This document shows positions 54,410 through 63,315 of a stretch of 64,000 bases of DNA, one piece after another. The notes beneath the pieces are model-generated. The model did not search any database. It had not been told where the DNA came from and saw nothing but the letters and a program-made list of their open reading frames with translations. Position 1 is the stretch's first letter, and each line of letters starts with the position of its first letter. The DNA lies in contig NZ_CP094669.1 of NCBI RefSeq assembly GCF_022827545.1, positions 1,392,001-1,456,000 of the forward strand. Direction: 5' to 3'. The stretch is from Hymenobacter tibetensis. GTDB lineage: Bacteria; Bacteroidota; Bacteroidia; Cytophagales; Hymenobacteraceae. The position numbers and the translations under genes were made by a program.

Positions 54410-55026
54410 TTGTTCAGTGGTATGGTGCTGATTGTTTGCAAGTAAGCAATTGCCAGGTGAATAATGCTAAACAAGAATTTAACAAGCAGTAGAAATGTAT
54501 GTGGCTGCAGCCCTTTGTCAAAGCTCTGCTTATTCAACTGTTGCATTGATGCTACTGCGCTCGCCAGCAGGCATAGCAGTTGGGCAAAGTGTACAGCTTA
54601 CTTTAATTCTGCGACTACCTCTGAGTATATAAAGTTTACAAAGGCCACGTAGCTCCTCTTTTTGTTGGCTACTACTTGAGAAGCCTGGGAACAAGTGTTC
54701 AGGAGTAGGTGTAGTGCTTTTACCTACACACCTGTAGCAACTAATCGTTGTGCTAGCTGTTGATTTGGTGTAAGCATTGCCGAGAACCGTAGCTCCACTA
54801 CATTAGCTGTGAAAGTACTGTTTGGTATGGCGGTGTCTAGCCGAAAAGTATTCTTCTACGAGCTTAGCGTTTCACTTTGATTGGCTTGTTTGCGAGTGTA
54901 TTTCGTCTCAATAAGGTGCGCGAATAATTTGTAGTATGCGTGTAGCCTGCAAAGGCAAAGTATTACGAATCTCACGTAAAATTGTATATTGGTTGCAAGC
55001 CTTGTTCCCTCAGCCTTCTTCGTTCT
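54410..55026. other. Gene-poor AT-rich stretch upstream of the ECF sigma gene
   Basis: About 600 bases with only short doubtful ORFs (for example a 62-codon frame at 54464-54652 in the divergent orientation to the repressor). Nothing can be assigned; it may be remnants of a lost divergent gene and the sigma-factor promoter. Confidence 0.4.
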
Positions 55027-55623
55027 GTGAATTCTTCTCAATGGACATACGCCGCTTGGACGGACACCGAGTTGCTCGATGCACTGCGCGCAGACGAGGA
55101 AAAAGCCTTTGCTGAGATCTATAAGCGCTATTGCTACCGTCTGTTCACTGTCGCTTATCGGAAACTTAATAGCCGCCAAGTTGCCGAGGAGCTAGTACAA
55201 GATCTATTTGCGGACCTTTGGGGCCGGCGTGGCATCATCCAGATTCAGCAACTAGAGAGCTATCTGTTTTCGGCGATTCGCTATCGAATCATCAACTATA
55301 TCAAGTCGAAGAAAATCAAGTCGGGGTACGAGCTGTACTGTCGCTTGAGCGCAAGTGATGCCGATACGGATACGGAAAAACTCCTTGCGCATAACGATTT
55401 GAGTGAGGCGTTGCTGGACAGTATGCGCAAGTTGCCCGAAAAGTCTAGGGAGATATTCCAGTTGAGCAGATTAGAGCATTATACAGTGCCCGAAATTTCG
55501 GTGCGGGTCAAACTGTCGGAGAAAAGCGTTGAATACCACCTAACTAAGTCTCTGAAACTACTGCGAAGCTATCTGCGAGACTATCTGATGCTTGTACCGA
55601 TACTTTTTTTGTGGTTGCGATAG
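55027..55623 (+). CDS. ECF RNA polymerase sigma factor of a Sus-type locus
   Basis: A FecI-like sigma factor of about 198 residues from the GTG at 55027; the frame opens at a TTG at 54982 but there is no ATG. Region 2 is at about 15-80 (DEEKAFAEIYKRYCYRLFTVAYRKL, ELVQDLFADLWGRRG) and region 4 at about 130-190 (LRKLPEKSREIFQLSRLEHYTVPEISVRVKLSEKSVEYHLTKSLKLL). The following FecR and STN-type SusC genes make it the sigma factor of a trans-envelope signalling system. Confidence 0.88.
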   Translation: MNSSQWTYAAWTDTELLDALRADEEKAFAEIYKRYCYRLFTVAYRKLNSRQVAEELVQDLFADLWGRRGIIQIQQLESYLFSAIRYRIINYIKSKKIKSGYELYCRLSASDADTDTEKLLAHNDLSEALLDSMRKLPEKSREIFQLSRLEHYTVPEISVRVKLSEKSVEYHLTKSLKLLRSYLRDYLMLVPILFLWLR

Positions 55624-55757
55624 CAAAACAACTGCTTGATACTTAGTGGGCTGGGTAGTTTGTTGGGAATATTTATAAAAAAAATAGGTTTTGGTTTAGG
55701 GGTGCAGGCAAGTTCGTTGACTTGGTAGATAAATCCCCCCTATACTCTTCACCAACC

Positions 55758-56804
55758 GTGACGGAAGCCGAATTCCATACGCTGCTCCAACGCTATCTGG
55801 ACAACCAGTGCACTGCAAAAGAGCGGTCAATGGTAGAGCGGTGGTACAACCGGTTGGAAGAGACGAATGTAAAGCCGCTGCAGAGTCAGAACCAGGAAGC
55901 CGTTGAGGATGCCATTTGGCAACGCCTTACAGACAGTAACTTGGTGCCGGCTCCGGAGGCGCGCATAATACAGCATCCTGCTTCTTTCTGGCAGGCGTCT
56001 CCGCTCAAGTGGATTGCAGCTATCTTGGTATTAGGAGTGGCTTTCCAACTGCTGTATCAAACCAAGCAGCTTCAACGCCTGTTTCGGTCGAGCAGCGCAG
56101 CAGTGGCCAGCAGTTGGACGTTGCGTGAGAACAACACCCGGCAAACACAAAAATTCGTGTTGCCTGATGGAAGCCGGATCGTTTTACATCCTGGCAGCAG
56201 CCTACAATACGCTACAGCTTTTGCTGGTGCCAAGCGCCGAGTCTTTTTGGAAGGTGAAGCGTTTTTTGACGTGCATAAAAACCCAAAGCGCCCTTTCCTT
56301 GTGTTTACCAAGCAAGTTGTAACAACAGTCTTAGGTACCAGCTTCCGAGTGAAAGCATATGCTAGCAGCAATGAAGCATCGGTGGCCGTGCGCGAAGGTA
56401 AAGTGGCCGTTCAAGCGCGGAAAGGAGCCAAGTTGGATGCTACTCCTGCACGGCCCGCTGCTACTGGTGTGCTTCTGCTGCCCAACGAGCAGGTAGTGTA
56501 TTCCACCACTAGCACTCAACTAAAGAAGCGACTGGTTGCTAAGCCAGTCTTGTTACAGCCGCAGCCTTTTGCATTCGAGGAGCGCCCCGTGACTGAGGTG
56601 CTGTCTGCCCTTGAGCAGGCTTACGGGGTAGATATTGTATATGACAAAGTAAAGCTGGCTGGCTGCACAGTAAGTATCTCTTTCGACAATGAGTCCTTGT
56701 TCGAGAAACTTGGCTTGCTGTGCAAATCCATGGGTACTTCATATACTCTGGCCAGCACGCAAGTCGTTTTTCATAGTGTGGGGTGTGGTTTGAACCATAA
56801 GTAG
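55758..56804 (+). CDS. FecR-type anti-sigma factor
   Basis: A membrane regulator of about 349 residues from the GTG at 55758; the frame opens at a TTG at 55722 and no ATG is available near the start. The cytoplasmic N terminus (AEFHTLLQRYLDNQCTAKERSMVERWYNRLEE) is the sigma-binding domain, one transmembrane helix follows (WIAAILVLGVAFQLLYQ), then the periplasmic FecR domain (KFVLPDGSRIVLHPGSSLQYATAF, FLEGEAFFDVHKNPKRPFLVFTKQ). The C-terminal DUF4974-like part (FEERPVTEVLSALEQAYGVDIVY) resembles an STN fold. It lies between its sigma factor and the SusC receptor. Confidence 0.9.
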   Translation: MTEAEFHTLLQRYLDNQCTAKERSMVERWYNRLEETNVKPLQSQNQEAVEDAIWQRLTDSNLVPAPEARIIQHPASFWQASPLKWIAAILVLGVAFQLLYQTKQLQRLFRSSSAAVASSWTLRENNTRQTQKFVLPDGSRIVLHPGSSLQYATAFAGAKRRVFLEGEAFFDVHKNPKRPFLVFTKQVVTTVLGTSFRVKAYASSNEASVAVREGKVAVQARKGAKLDATPARPAATGVLLLPNEQVVYSTTSTQLKKRLVAKPVLLQPQPFAFEERPVTEVLSALEQAYGVDIVYDKVKLAGCTVSISFDNESLFEKLGLLCKSMGTSYTLASTQVVFHSVGCGLNHK

Positions 56805-56894
56805 CTAGATAGTTTCCCACCTGCTAGCTACTCGTCGCCTCGGGCCTCTAGGGTCCTGTTTTTTTGAGAATTCCCATTTATCCTTAATTCCCAT

Positions 56895-59800
56895 ATGAAA
56901 CATCCAGTACATTTTCCCCTTGCCAATTGGCCAGCGCTAAAAAACGTGTGGCTGCAAACTCTGCTGACTGGTCTTCCTATAGGCCTCATGGTGGGAGCAC
57001 AGCCAGTGCAAGCCGCCCAACCTATTGCTGTGCCAACTTCCGTTAGCGCCCAAACTGTATTAGAGCGCAAGATCACGCTCGCAGTGGAAGGGCAGTCAAT
57101 CAAGGAAACGCTAACCAAAATAGCTCGGCAAGCAAACATTCGGTTTGTGTACAGCCAGCAACTCATTGGTGCAGAGCGTAAAGTGAGCGTGCACGTTAAG
57201 GATGAAAACCTAGCGTCGGTACTAGATGAGATACTAGCTCCCCTAAAGATTGAGTATGAAGTTACAAATGGGCGGGTAGTATTACGTGTTCCCAGCTATG
57301 CAAACGTTTCCAGTGCAAACGTTTCCCAAGATATAAGCGTCTCGGGAAAAGTAGTTGATGCAAAAGGTGCCGGTTTGCCAGGGGTTACGGTGGTAGTAAA
57401 AGGCACCACCACTGGCACCAGTACGGGCCCAGATGGCAGTTTCACGTTGCAGGTTCCCGAGAATAGCGTCTTGGTTGTGAGCTTTGTCGGCTTTACACGG
57501 CAGGAAGTACCTGTCACTGGTGCCACAACTGGTTTGAATGTAACGCTCTTAGAAGACACGCAGGCACTGAACGAAGTAGTGGTAATCGGTTACGGTACTG
57601 CTCGTAAGAGCGACCTAACAGGTGCAGTGTCCTCTGTAAGTGGAGCCCAGCTCACGCAGGTAGCCACCTCTGATCCAGTGCAGTCTTTGCAAGGACGGGT
57701 AGCCGGTGTGGAAGTAACTGCTAATAGTGGGCAGCCAGGCTCAGGCACTCGGATTCGGGTACGGGGCGTGGGCACCATCAACAACAGTGACCCACTCTAC
57801 GTTGTGGATGGTATTCAGACCGGCGACATCGGCTTTTTGTTGCCCGCTGATATCGAATCAACCGAGATTCTGAAGGATGCTTCGGCCACGGCCATCTACG
57901 GCTCGCGCGGTGCAAACGGGGTAGTACTCATTACCACCAAACACGGTAAGGCTGGCCAGACGCAGTTCAACGTAACGGGTTACACGGGCTTCCAGCAGAT
58001 TCGGCGGACCTTGCCCCTAACCACCGCCGCCGAATACTCGACGCTCGTAACGGAGGCCTTCACCAACAGTGGGAAACAAGTGCCGGATAGTTATAATGCG
58101 CTGCTGCAAGATGCTATTGCTACCAACGCAAAGGGCATTGATTATCAGGATTTGGTAACGCAGAAGGGCTTGATTACCAACTACAGCTTGTCGGCTTCAG
58201 GCGGTACCGAGCAAAACCGCTACCTAGTGAGCGGGAGCTACTTTCAGCAAAACGGCATTATCAAGAATTCGGGCTTCAAGAAGTACGTGATTCGGGTGAA
58301 CGACGACGTGGTGCTCACCAAGCGCATCAAGGCGGGCGTGGCAGCCACATTTACGAACAGCAACCAAACAGGCTCCGGCGACGGTCAGGGTGGCTCGCCG
58401 CCCTACTTGGTCCTGCAATATGCCGTGCAATCGAACCCTGTCTTCAACCCGTTCGGCCCCAACGGAACCTACAACGAAGACATCATCACGCGCAACGTGC
58501 TGAACGTACCGCGCTACCTTGACGAGCAGAAGTCCAACAAGACGCAGAACAACAACTTGTTCAGCAGCAGCTACCTTGACATTTCGTTGTTCGAAGGCTT
58601 GTCGTTCCGCTCTACGTTTGGCGTGAATTACAACAACAACCACCCCAAAACATACCAGCCGCAGTACTACATCGGTCCGGTAGACAACCGGGCCCAGAGC
58701 GCGCTCATTGAAACGCGTAGCGAAAACGTTTCGTGGGTGTGGTCGAACTATGCCAACTACAACAAAACCTTCTCCGACAACAGCTCCTTCTCGGCTACCT
58801 TAGGTCAGGAGGCCCAGCGCGGTTTCGGCAACGGCATTTCCATTACGGCCTACAACGTGCCGGCCGATGCCACCTTGCAATACGCCTCGGCCTCGCGCAG
58901 CACCGGCAACGTGGTGCGCAGCTCGCAGTACGACGGAGGCTTGATATCGTACTTCGGCCGGGCCAACTACAACTTCCGCGACAAGTATCTGGTTACTGGT
59001 ACACTGCGCTTCGACCAGACCTCGAAGTTTCTCGGGCCAGTGCGTACGGGCACGTTCCCATCGGTAGGTGCTGCCTGGAATATCTCCAATGAGAATTTCC
59101 TTAAGGACATCAGTCAATTGTCGGTGTTGAAACTGCGCGCCAGCTACGGCCAGGTGGGCAACCAAAACGCCGCCCCTAACTATGGCTACGCATCCGTGGC
59201 GAGCAACAACCAGATCTATATATTCAACGGAGCGCCAGCTCCCGGTTTGGCCATCACTCGGGTCAACAATCCGGATCTGAAGTGGGAAACAGCCGTTACC
59301 ACCGACGTGGGCATCGATGCCGAGTTGTTCAACAGCCAGCTGACCTTCACGGCTGACTACTACGAGCGGCGCACCCAAGACATGATTGCGCTGTCTCCGG
59401 TACCCGACTACTTGGGTCAGGCTCCCGCTAGCGCCAACGTGGGCTCCCTACGTAACCGAGGCCTGGAACTGGCCCTGAATTACCGCAATGAGGTGGGCAA
59501 ACTGCAATACAACGTGGGTCTTAACTTCACCAAGATCAACAATGAAGTAACCAGCCTAGGTGGTGGCAATCCCATTGTGGCCGGCACTGTGCTCACGCAA
59601 ATCGGCAATACTACCCTCACGAGCGTAGGCCGCGAAATAGCCTATTACTACGGCTTGCAAGCCCAGGGCGTGTTTCACACGCAGGAAGAAATTAACTCGT
59701 ATACCTTCACAGGCGCCGATGGGGTAACGAAGCTGGTGCAGCCAGGTGCTGTACCCGGCGACATGCGCTACCAGGATACCAATGGCGACGGCGTAATTAC

Positions 59801-60353
59801 GGGTGCAGATAACATTTACTTAGGCAGCGGCACCCCTGACTTTAGCTACGGCGCTTCGCTGAACCTGAACTACTCGGGCTTCGATTTCAAAATCTTGCTG
59901 TATGGCGTGCAGGGCGCCGAAATCGTGAACGGTGCGGGTTTTCACCTGAACAAATCTGCCGACTTTGTGGGTGTGTGGAGCAACTTCTATGCAAGCCGCA
60001 TGGACCGGTGGACGCCGAGCAACCCCAACAGCAATGAGCCCCGCATCACGTCGAACGATACCAACGGCAACGACCGCCTAAGCAGCCGCCATATAGAAGA
60101 CGGCAGCTACTTGCGCGCCCGCAACATGGAGCTAGGCTACACGCTACCCCAAGCCTTTTTGGGCAAGGTGAAGGTGAAAGGTGCCCGGGTGTTTGCCTCG
60201 GTTGACAACGTGTTTACTATCACGGACTACACCGGCTACGACCCCGAAATTTCCACGTCGTCTTCTTACAATGACCCCCTTGCATACGGCGTCGACTACG
60301 GCAACTATCCGCAGGCCCGTACTTACCGCTTGGGCTTTAATGTGCAGTTTTAA
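56895..60353 (+). CDS. SusC/RagA TonB-dependent outer-membrane transporter with STN signalling domain
   Basis: A 1152-residue receptor. After the signal peptide the STN domain (ITLAVEGQSIKETLTKIARQANIRFVYSQQLIG, about 60-105) signals to FecR. A carboxypeptidase-like regulatory domain follows (VSGKVVDAKGAGLPGVTVVVKGTTTGTSTGPDGSF), then the plug with the SusC signature (DPLYVVDGI and DIESTEILKDASATAIYGSRGANGVVLITTK), and a long beta barrel ending in a typical aromatic residue (LGFNVQF). The substrate class cannot be read from the sequence. Confidence 0.95.
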   Translation: MKHPVHFPLANWPALKNVWLQTLLTGLPIGLMVGAQPVQAAQPIAVPTSVSAQTVLERKITLAVEGQSIKETLTKIARQANIRFVYSQQLIGAERKVSVHVKDENLASVLDEILAPLKIEYEVTNGRVVLRVPSYANVSSANVSQDISVSGKVVDAKGAGLPGVTVVVKGTTTGTSTGPDGSFTLQVPENSVLVVSFVGFTRQEVPVTGATTGLNVTLLEDTQALNEVVVIGYGTARKSDLTGAVSSVSGAQLTQVATSDPVQSLQGRVAGVEVTANSGQPGSGTRIRVRGVGTINNSDPLYVVDGIQTGDIGFLLPADIESTEILKDASATAIYGSRGANGVVLITTKHGKAGQTQFNVTGYTGFQQIRRTLPLTTAAEYSTLVTEAFTNSGKQVPDSYNALLQDAIATNAKGIDYQDLVTQKGLITNYSLSASGGTEQNRYLVSGSYFQQNGIIKNSGFKKYVIRVNDDVVLTKRIKAGVAATFTNSNQTGSGDGQGGSPPYLVLQYAVQSNPVFNPFGPNGTYNEDIITRNVLNVPRYLDEQKSNKTQNNNLFSSSYLDISLFEGLSFRSTFGVNYNNNHPKTYQPQYYIGPVDNRAQSALIETRSENVSWVWSNYANYNKTFSDNSSFSATLGQEAQRGFGNGISITAYNVPADATLQYASASRSTGNVVRSSQYDGGLISYFGRANYNFRDKYLVTGTLRFDQTSKFLGPVRTGTFPSVGAAWNISNENFLKDISQLSVLKLRASYGQVGNQNAAPNYGYASVASNNQIYIFNGAPAPGLAITRVNNPDLKWETAVTTDVGIDAELFNSQLTFTADYYERRTQDMIALSPVPDYLGQAPASANVGSLRNRGLELALNYRNEVGKLQYNVGLNFTKINNEVTSLGGGNPIVAGTVLTQIGNTTLTSVGREIAYYYGLQAQGVFHTQEEINSYTFTGADGVTKLVQPGAVPGDMRYQDTNGDGVITGADNIYLGSGTPDFSYGASLNLNYSGFDFKILLYGVQGAEIVNGAGFHLNKSADFVGVWSNFYASRMDRWTPSNPNSNEPRITSNDTNGNDRLSSRHIEDGSYLRARNMELGYTLPQAFLGKVKVKGARVFASVDNVFTITDYTGYDPEISTSSSYNDPLAYGVDYGNYPQARTYRLGFNVQF

Positions 60354-60377
60354 TTAGTCAATTCCCACCTAACCAAT

Positions 60378-61988
60378 ATGAAACCCACACGCGCCGCTTT
60401 GCTCGGCCTACTACTGACTACGGTCCTGTCTCCGGGCTGCCAAAGCTTTCTAGACAAAGAGCCCCTCGGCACCACCACCCAGGACAATCTTTTCAAAGAC
60501 GCCACCAATGCCGTGCAGGCCATCAACGCCGTGTACGACGTAGCCGCCTGGGACCAGGGCCCCAAATGGGGCGACCCCAACGGCCAGTACGTGGCCCAGA
60601 ACTTCGAATGGATGTTTGGCGACTTGATGAGCGATGATTCCGATAAAGGGGGTAGTTCGCCCAGCGACTTTCCGTCCCTTATCGAGCTCAAAACCTGGAA
60701 CACGCCGTCTAGCAGTCCCATCGTCAACTCGCTTTGGACCCACAGCTTCACGGGTATTGCACGAGCCAACACGGTTATTAACAGCATTGATGCGGGTACC
60801 ATCGACGAGGGGCTCAAGTCGCGCTTGAAGGGCGAAGCCCTGTTCTTGCGGGCGTATTTCTACTTCAACTTAGTGAAGCTTTACGGGGGCGTTCCGCTGT
60901 TCGAGAAAACGCTGACGCCGACGGAAGCGCCCAACGCAACCCGCGCCACCATCGCGCAGACCTACGCCTTTATCGAGAAGGACCTGAAGGATGCCGCGGC
61001 GCTGCTACCTGAAAAAAGTGCTTATGCTGCCCCCGACCTAGGCCGCGCTACCAAAGGTGCTGCCACCGGCTACCTGGCGCGCGTTATCATGTACCAACTG
61101 GGCACCGTGAACGGCAACAACCACACGTGGCAGGAAGTGTATGACATCACGAACACCGTTATTGCCTCTAATCAGTACAGCCTGCTGGCCAACTATGCGG
61201 CCATTCACCAAGAGGTTGGCGAGAACAGCAGCGAATCGTTGTTCGAGATTCAGTTTGGATCGGACAACAACGGCTACGGTCCCATTTCGGTGGGCACCAC
61301 CAGCAATATTTTTCAGAATAACCGCAACACGTTTGGCTACGGGTTCAATAACCCCACGCAGAGCTTGGTTGATGAGTTTGAACCCAATGACCCGCGCCGT
61401 GAAGTCACGATTATAAAGGACAATGACATTGTGCTGGGTATCCTCAACCGTATCGACCTCACCCAGAATGCCACTGGTTATTTCAACCGGAAGGCGGCCA
61501 TTATCAGACCCAATGCCCCGGAGTCGGGACCTCAAAACGTCCGTAAGCTGCGTTACGCCGACATCCTGCTGATGAAAGCCGAAGCCGCTGCCCAGACCGG
61601 CAAACCTGCCGAAGCCGTGGCCCTAGTCAATCAGGTACGGCGGCGGGCGCGCGTTTCCACCCGGCCGCCGGGCACCACGCTAGGCTCCCTCACCTACGAA
61701 CCTACCAACGCGCCAGCTGGCACGCTGCCAGACCTGAACATGGGCCTGTCAGGCCAAGCCTTACTAACGGCCATCTGGAAAGAGCGCCGGGTGGAGTTCG
61801 GAGAAGAGTCGCTGCGTCTTTGGGATCTGATTCGTACGGGACGCTACATGGCCATCCTAACACCAGAGGTGCGGGCTCGTGCGCTTTCGCACGTTGCTGC
61901 CGAGCCCTCCGTGAATCCGACGCCCTTGCTGCCCATTCCCCTGAATGACGCGCAAAGCTGGAAGGTGCCGCAAAACCCAGGGTATTAA
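60378..61988 (+). CDS. SusD/RagB nutrient-binding outer-membrane lipoprotein
   Basis: The cell-surface lid of the SusC transporter, 536 residues. Its signal peptide ends in a lipobox (LLLTTVLSPGC, Cys21). SusD features are QSFLDKEPLG, AVQAINAVYDV, SRLKGEALFLRAYFYFNLVKLYGGVPLFEK and RKLRYADILLMKAEAAAQTGKPAEAVALVNQVRRRA, plus the final ELWKERRVEF-like motif (IWKERRVEFGEESLRLWDL). It begins 24 bases after the SusC stop and ends the operon. Confidence 0.95.
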   Translation: MKPTRAALLGLLLTTVLSPGCQSFLDKEPLGTTTQDNLFKDATNAVQAINAVYDVAAWDQGPKWGDPNGQYVAQNFEWMFGDLMSDDSDKGGSSPSDFPSLIELKTWNTPSSSPIVNSLWTHSFTGIARANTVINSIDAGTIDEGLKSRLKGEALFLRAYFYFNLVKLYGGVPLFEKTLTPTEAPNATRATIAQTYAFIEKDLKDAAALLPEKSAYAAPDLGRATKGAATGYLARVIMYQLGTVNGNNHTWQEVYDITNTVIASNQYSLLANYAAIHQEVGENSSESLFEIQFGSDNNGYGPISVGTTSNIFQNNRNTFGYGFNNPTQSLVDEFEPNDPRREVTIIKDNDIVLGILNRIDLTQNATGYFNRKAAIIRPNAPESGPQNVRKLRYADILLMKAEAAAQTGKPAEAVALVNQVRRRARVSTRPPGTTLGSLTYEPTNAPAGTLPDLNMGLSGQALLTAIWKERRVEFGEESLRLWDLIRTGRYMAILTPEVRARALSHVAAEPSVNPTPLLPIPLNDAQSWKVPQNPGY

Positions 61989-62062
61989 TCGTTGGTACCA
62001 CGCGCCACTTACCCATCATGACGGGATTACTAGCTAAGCTGTAACATCTGTCTTTGTATTAG

Positions 62063-62100
62063 AAACGCCCTGTTTTACTTGCATGTAGGACAGGGCGTTT
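62063..62100 (+). terminator. Terminator of the SusCD operon
   Basis: AAACGCCCTGT pairs exactly with ACAGGGCGTTT, followed by T residues, about 75 bases after the SusD stop. Confidence 0.9.
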
Positions 62101-62185
62101 TTGCTGGCGCAAGCAAGAGGTAAGCCGATGTAGTGGCGCTATAAACATGCGTAGCTCTTGTGCGCCACCGCAGACAACGGTACAG

Positions 62186-62263
62186 GCTCCCAACAAAGCG
62201 GCCCCCGTCATTTCCCTGCCAGCGAAGGATCAGGGAAATGACGGGGGCCGCTTTGTTGGGAGC
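62186..62263. repeat. Perfect 33-base inverted repeat
   Basis: The arms at 62186-62218 and 62231-62263 are exact reverse complements over 33 bases (core CCCCCGTCATTTCCCTG), with a 12-base loop. No T tract adjoins either side, and a normal terminator already exists at 62063-62100. It ends 25 bases from the azoreductase stop, so it could still block transcription entering from either side. Confidence 0.88.
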
Positions 62264-62288
62264 TAGGTTTCCCTAGCAGTAGTAGGGC

Positions 62289-62906
62289 TTAGGCTTCGGT
62301 GGGCTGCAACAAGCTGCTTACGCTGTCCAAAGCTTTCTGCACGGCAGTATCCTGCACGCCGGGCAGTGCAAGGCCTTCGGCGCGTATTACCGTTACGTCG
62401 GTCATGCCTAGGAAGCCTAGTACGGCTTGCAGATACGGCGCAACGAAGTCATATGAAGCCGATGGGCCTTCCGAGTAGATGCCGCCACTTGACATGGCCA
62501 CATACACTTTCTTGCCTTTGATTAGGCCTTCAGGTCCTGACTCAGTATAGCGGAACGTGATGCCTGCCCGGGCAATATGGTCGATCCACGCTTTGAGCGT
62601 AGAAGGAATGCCGAAGTTGTAGAGCGGAGCTCCAATTACTATAACGTCGGCAGCTTGCACTTCCGCAATGGCCTCGTCGGAATGCCGGGCTGCTTCTTGC
62701 TGCTCGGGAGTACGGCTTTCCGCGGGGGTGAAGAAGGATTGCAGCTTGGCTTCCTCTAAGTGAGGGAAGGGGTTGCTCGCCAAATCACGCACCTGTACGG
62801 TGCTGCCTGGGTTGATGGCCTGCAGTTGCTCTAGAATGCCGTTGCCGAGTTGGATGCTTGCAGAGGCGCCTTTGCGCGGGCTAGAGATAATATGAAGAAT
62901 GTGCAT
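62289..62906 (-). CDS. azoR: FMN-dependent NADH azoreductase
   Basis: A 205-residue flavodoxin-like oxidoreductase that reduces azo dyes and quinones by two-electron steps. ILHIISSPRKGASASIQLGNGILEQL at the N terminus binds the FMN phosphate, PLYNFGIPSTLKAWIDHIARAGITFRYTESGPEGLIKGKKVYV is the family core, and SSGGIYSEGPSASYDFVAPYLQAVLGFLGMTDV follows. It is transcribed alone, with palindromic sites upstream that suggest redox- or quinone-responsive control. Confidence 0.93.
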   Translation of the reverse strand: MHILHIISSPRKGASASIQLGNGILEQLQAINPGSTVQVRDLASNPFPHLEEAKLQSFFTPAESRTPEQQEAARHSDEAIAEVQAADVIVIGAPLYNFGIPSTLKAWIDHIARAGITFRYTESGPEGLIKGKKVYVAMSSGGIYSEGPSASYDFVAPYLQAVLGFLGMTDVTVIRAEGLALPGVQDTAVQKALDSVSSLLQPTEA

Positions 62907-62950
62907 GGAGGTAAAAGAAAGTTTACAAGAAGGTCGAAATCAACAAGCCG

Positions 62951-63020
62951 TTCGCAGCTGAGCAAACAGTACAGCTGCGAAAGCGCATGCAATGTACATA
63001 CATTTTATGTATATACATTG
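62951..63020. promoter_or_regulatory. Candidate operators upstream of azoR
   Basis: Two inverted repeats lie 45-114 bases before the azoR start: TTCGCAGCTG (62951-62960) with CAGCTGCGAA (62972-62981), exact; and CAATGTACATACAT (62990-63003) with ATGTATATACATTG (63007-63020), one mismatch. The second resembles operators of MarR- or HxlR-type regulators that control azoreductases in other bacteria. No such regulator is in the window. The remaining spacer to 63315 shows nothing further. Confidence 0.5.
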
Positions 63021-63315
63021 TTTCATAAGAATGATCTTCTCAACTCTTTTTACCGGTTATTTAAAAATTAGCTTTTTCAACTAACAGGAGAGCCTTTTGT
63101 TTGCTTGTGCCCTTGATATGGTGCGCACCCAAGCTCGACTGTGCGTATCTTATGTGCACAAACCCAGCTAGCACCCCAAGGGGCTTAGTCAGTACTGTGC
63201 TTGGTATGGGGCCTTTGTGTATTAAGAGCACAACTCCTGTCGTGCTTGCGCGTACTGACAGTGCTTTTAAGGCCTCGGAATAACCCGTCAGTCTATTAAA
63301 AGGCCTAGTTACATC

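Noticed and set aside
54464..54652. 62-codon plus-strand ORF rich in cysteine, divergent from the repressor
   Set aside because: Weak start context, no recognisable pattern and an uneven composition; could be a real small protein but there is not enough support.
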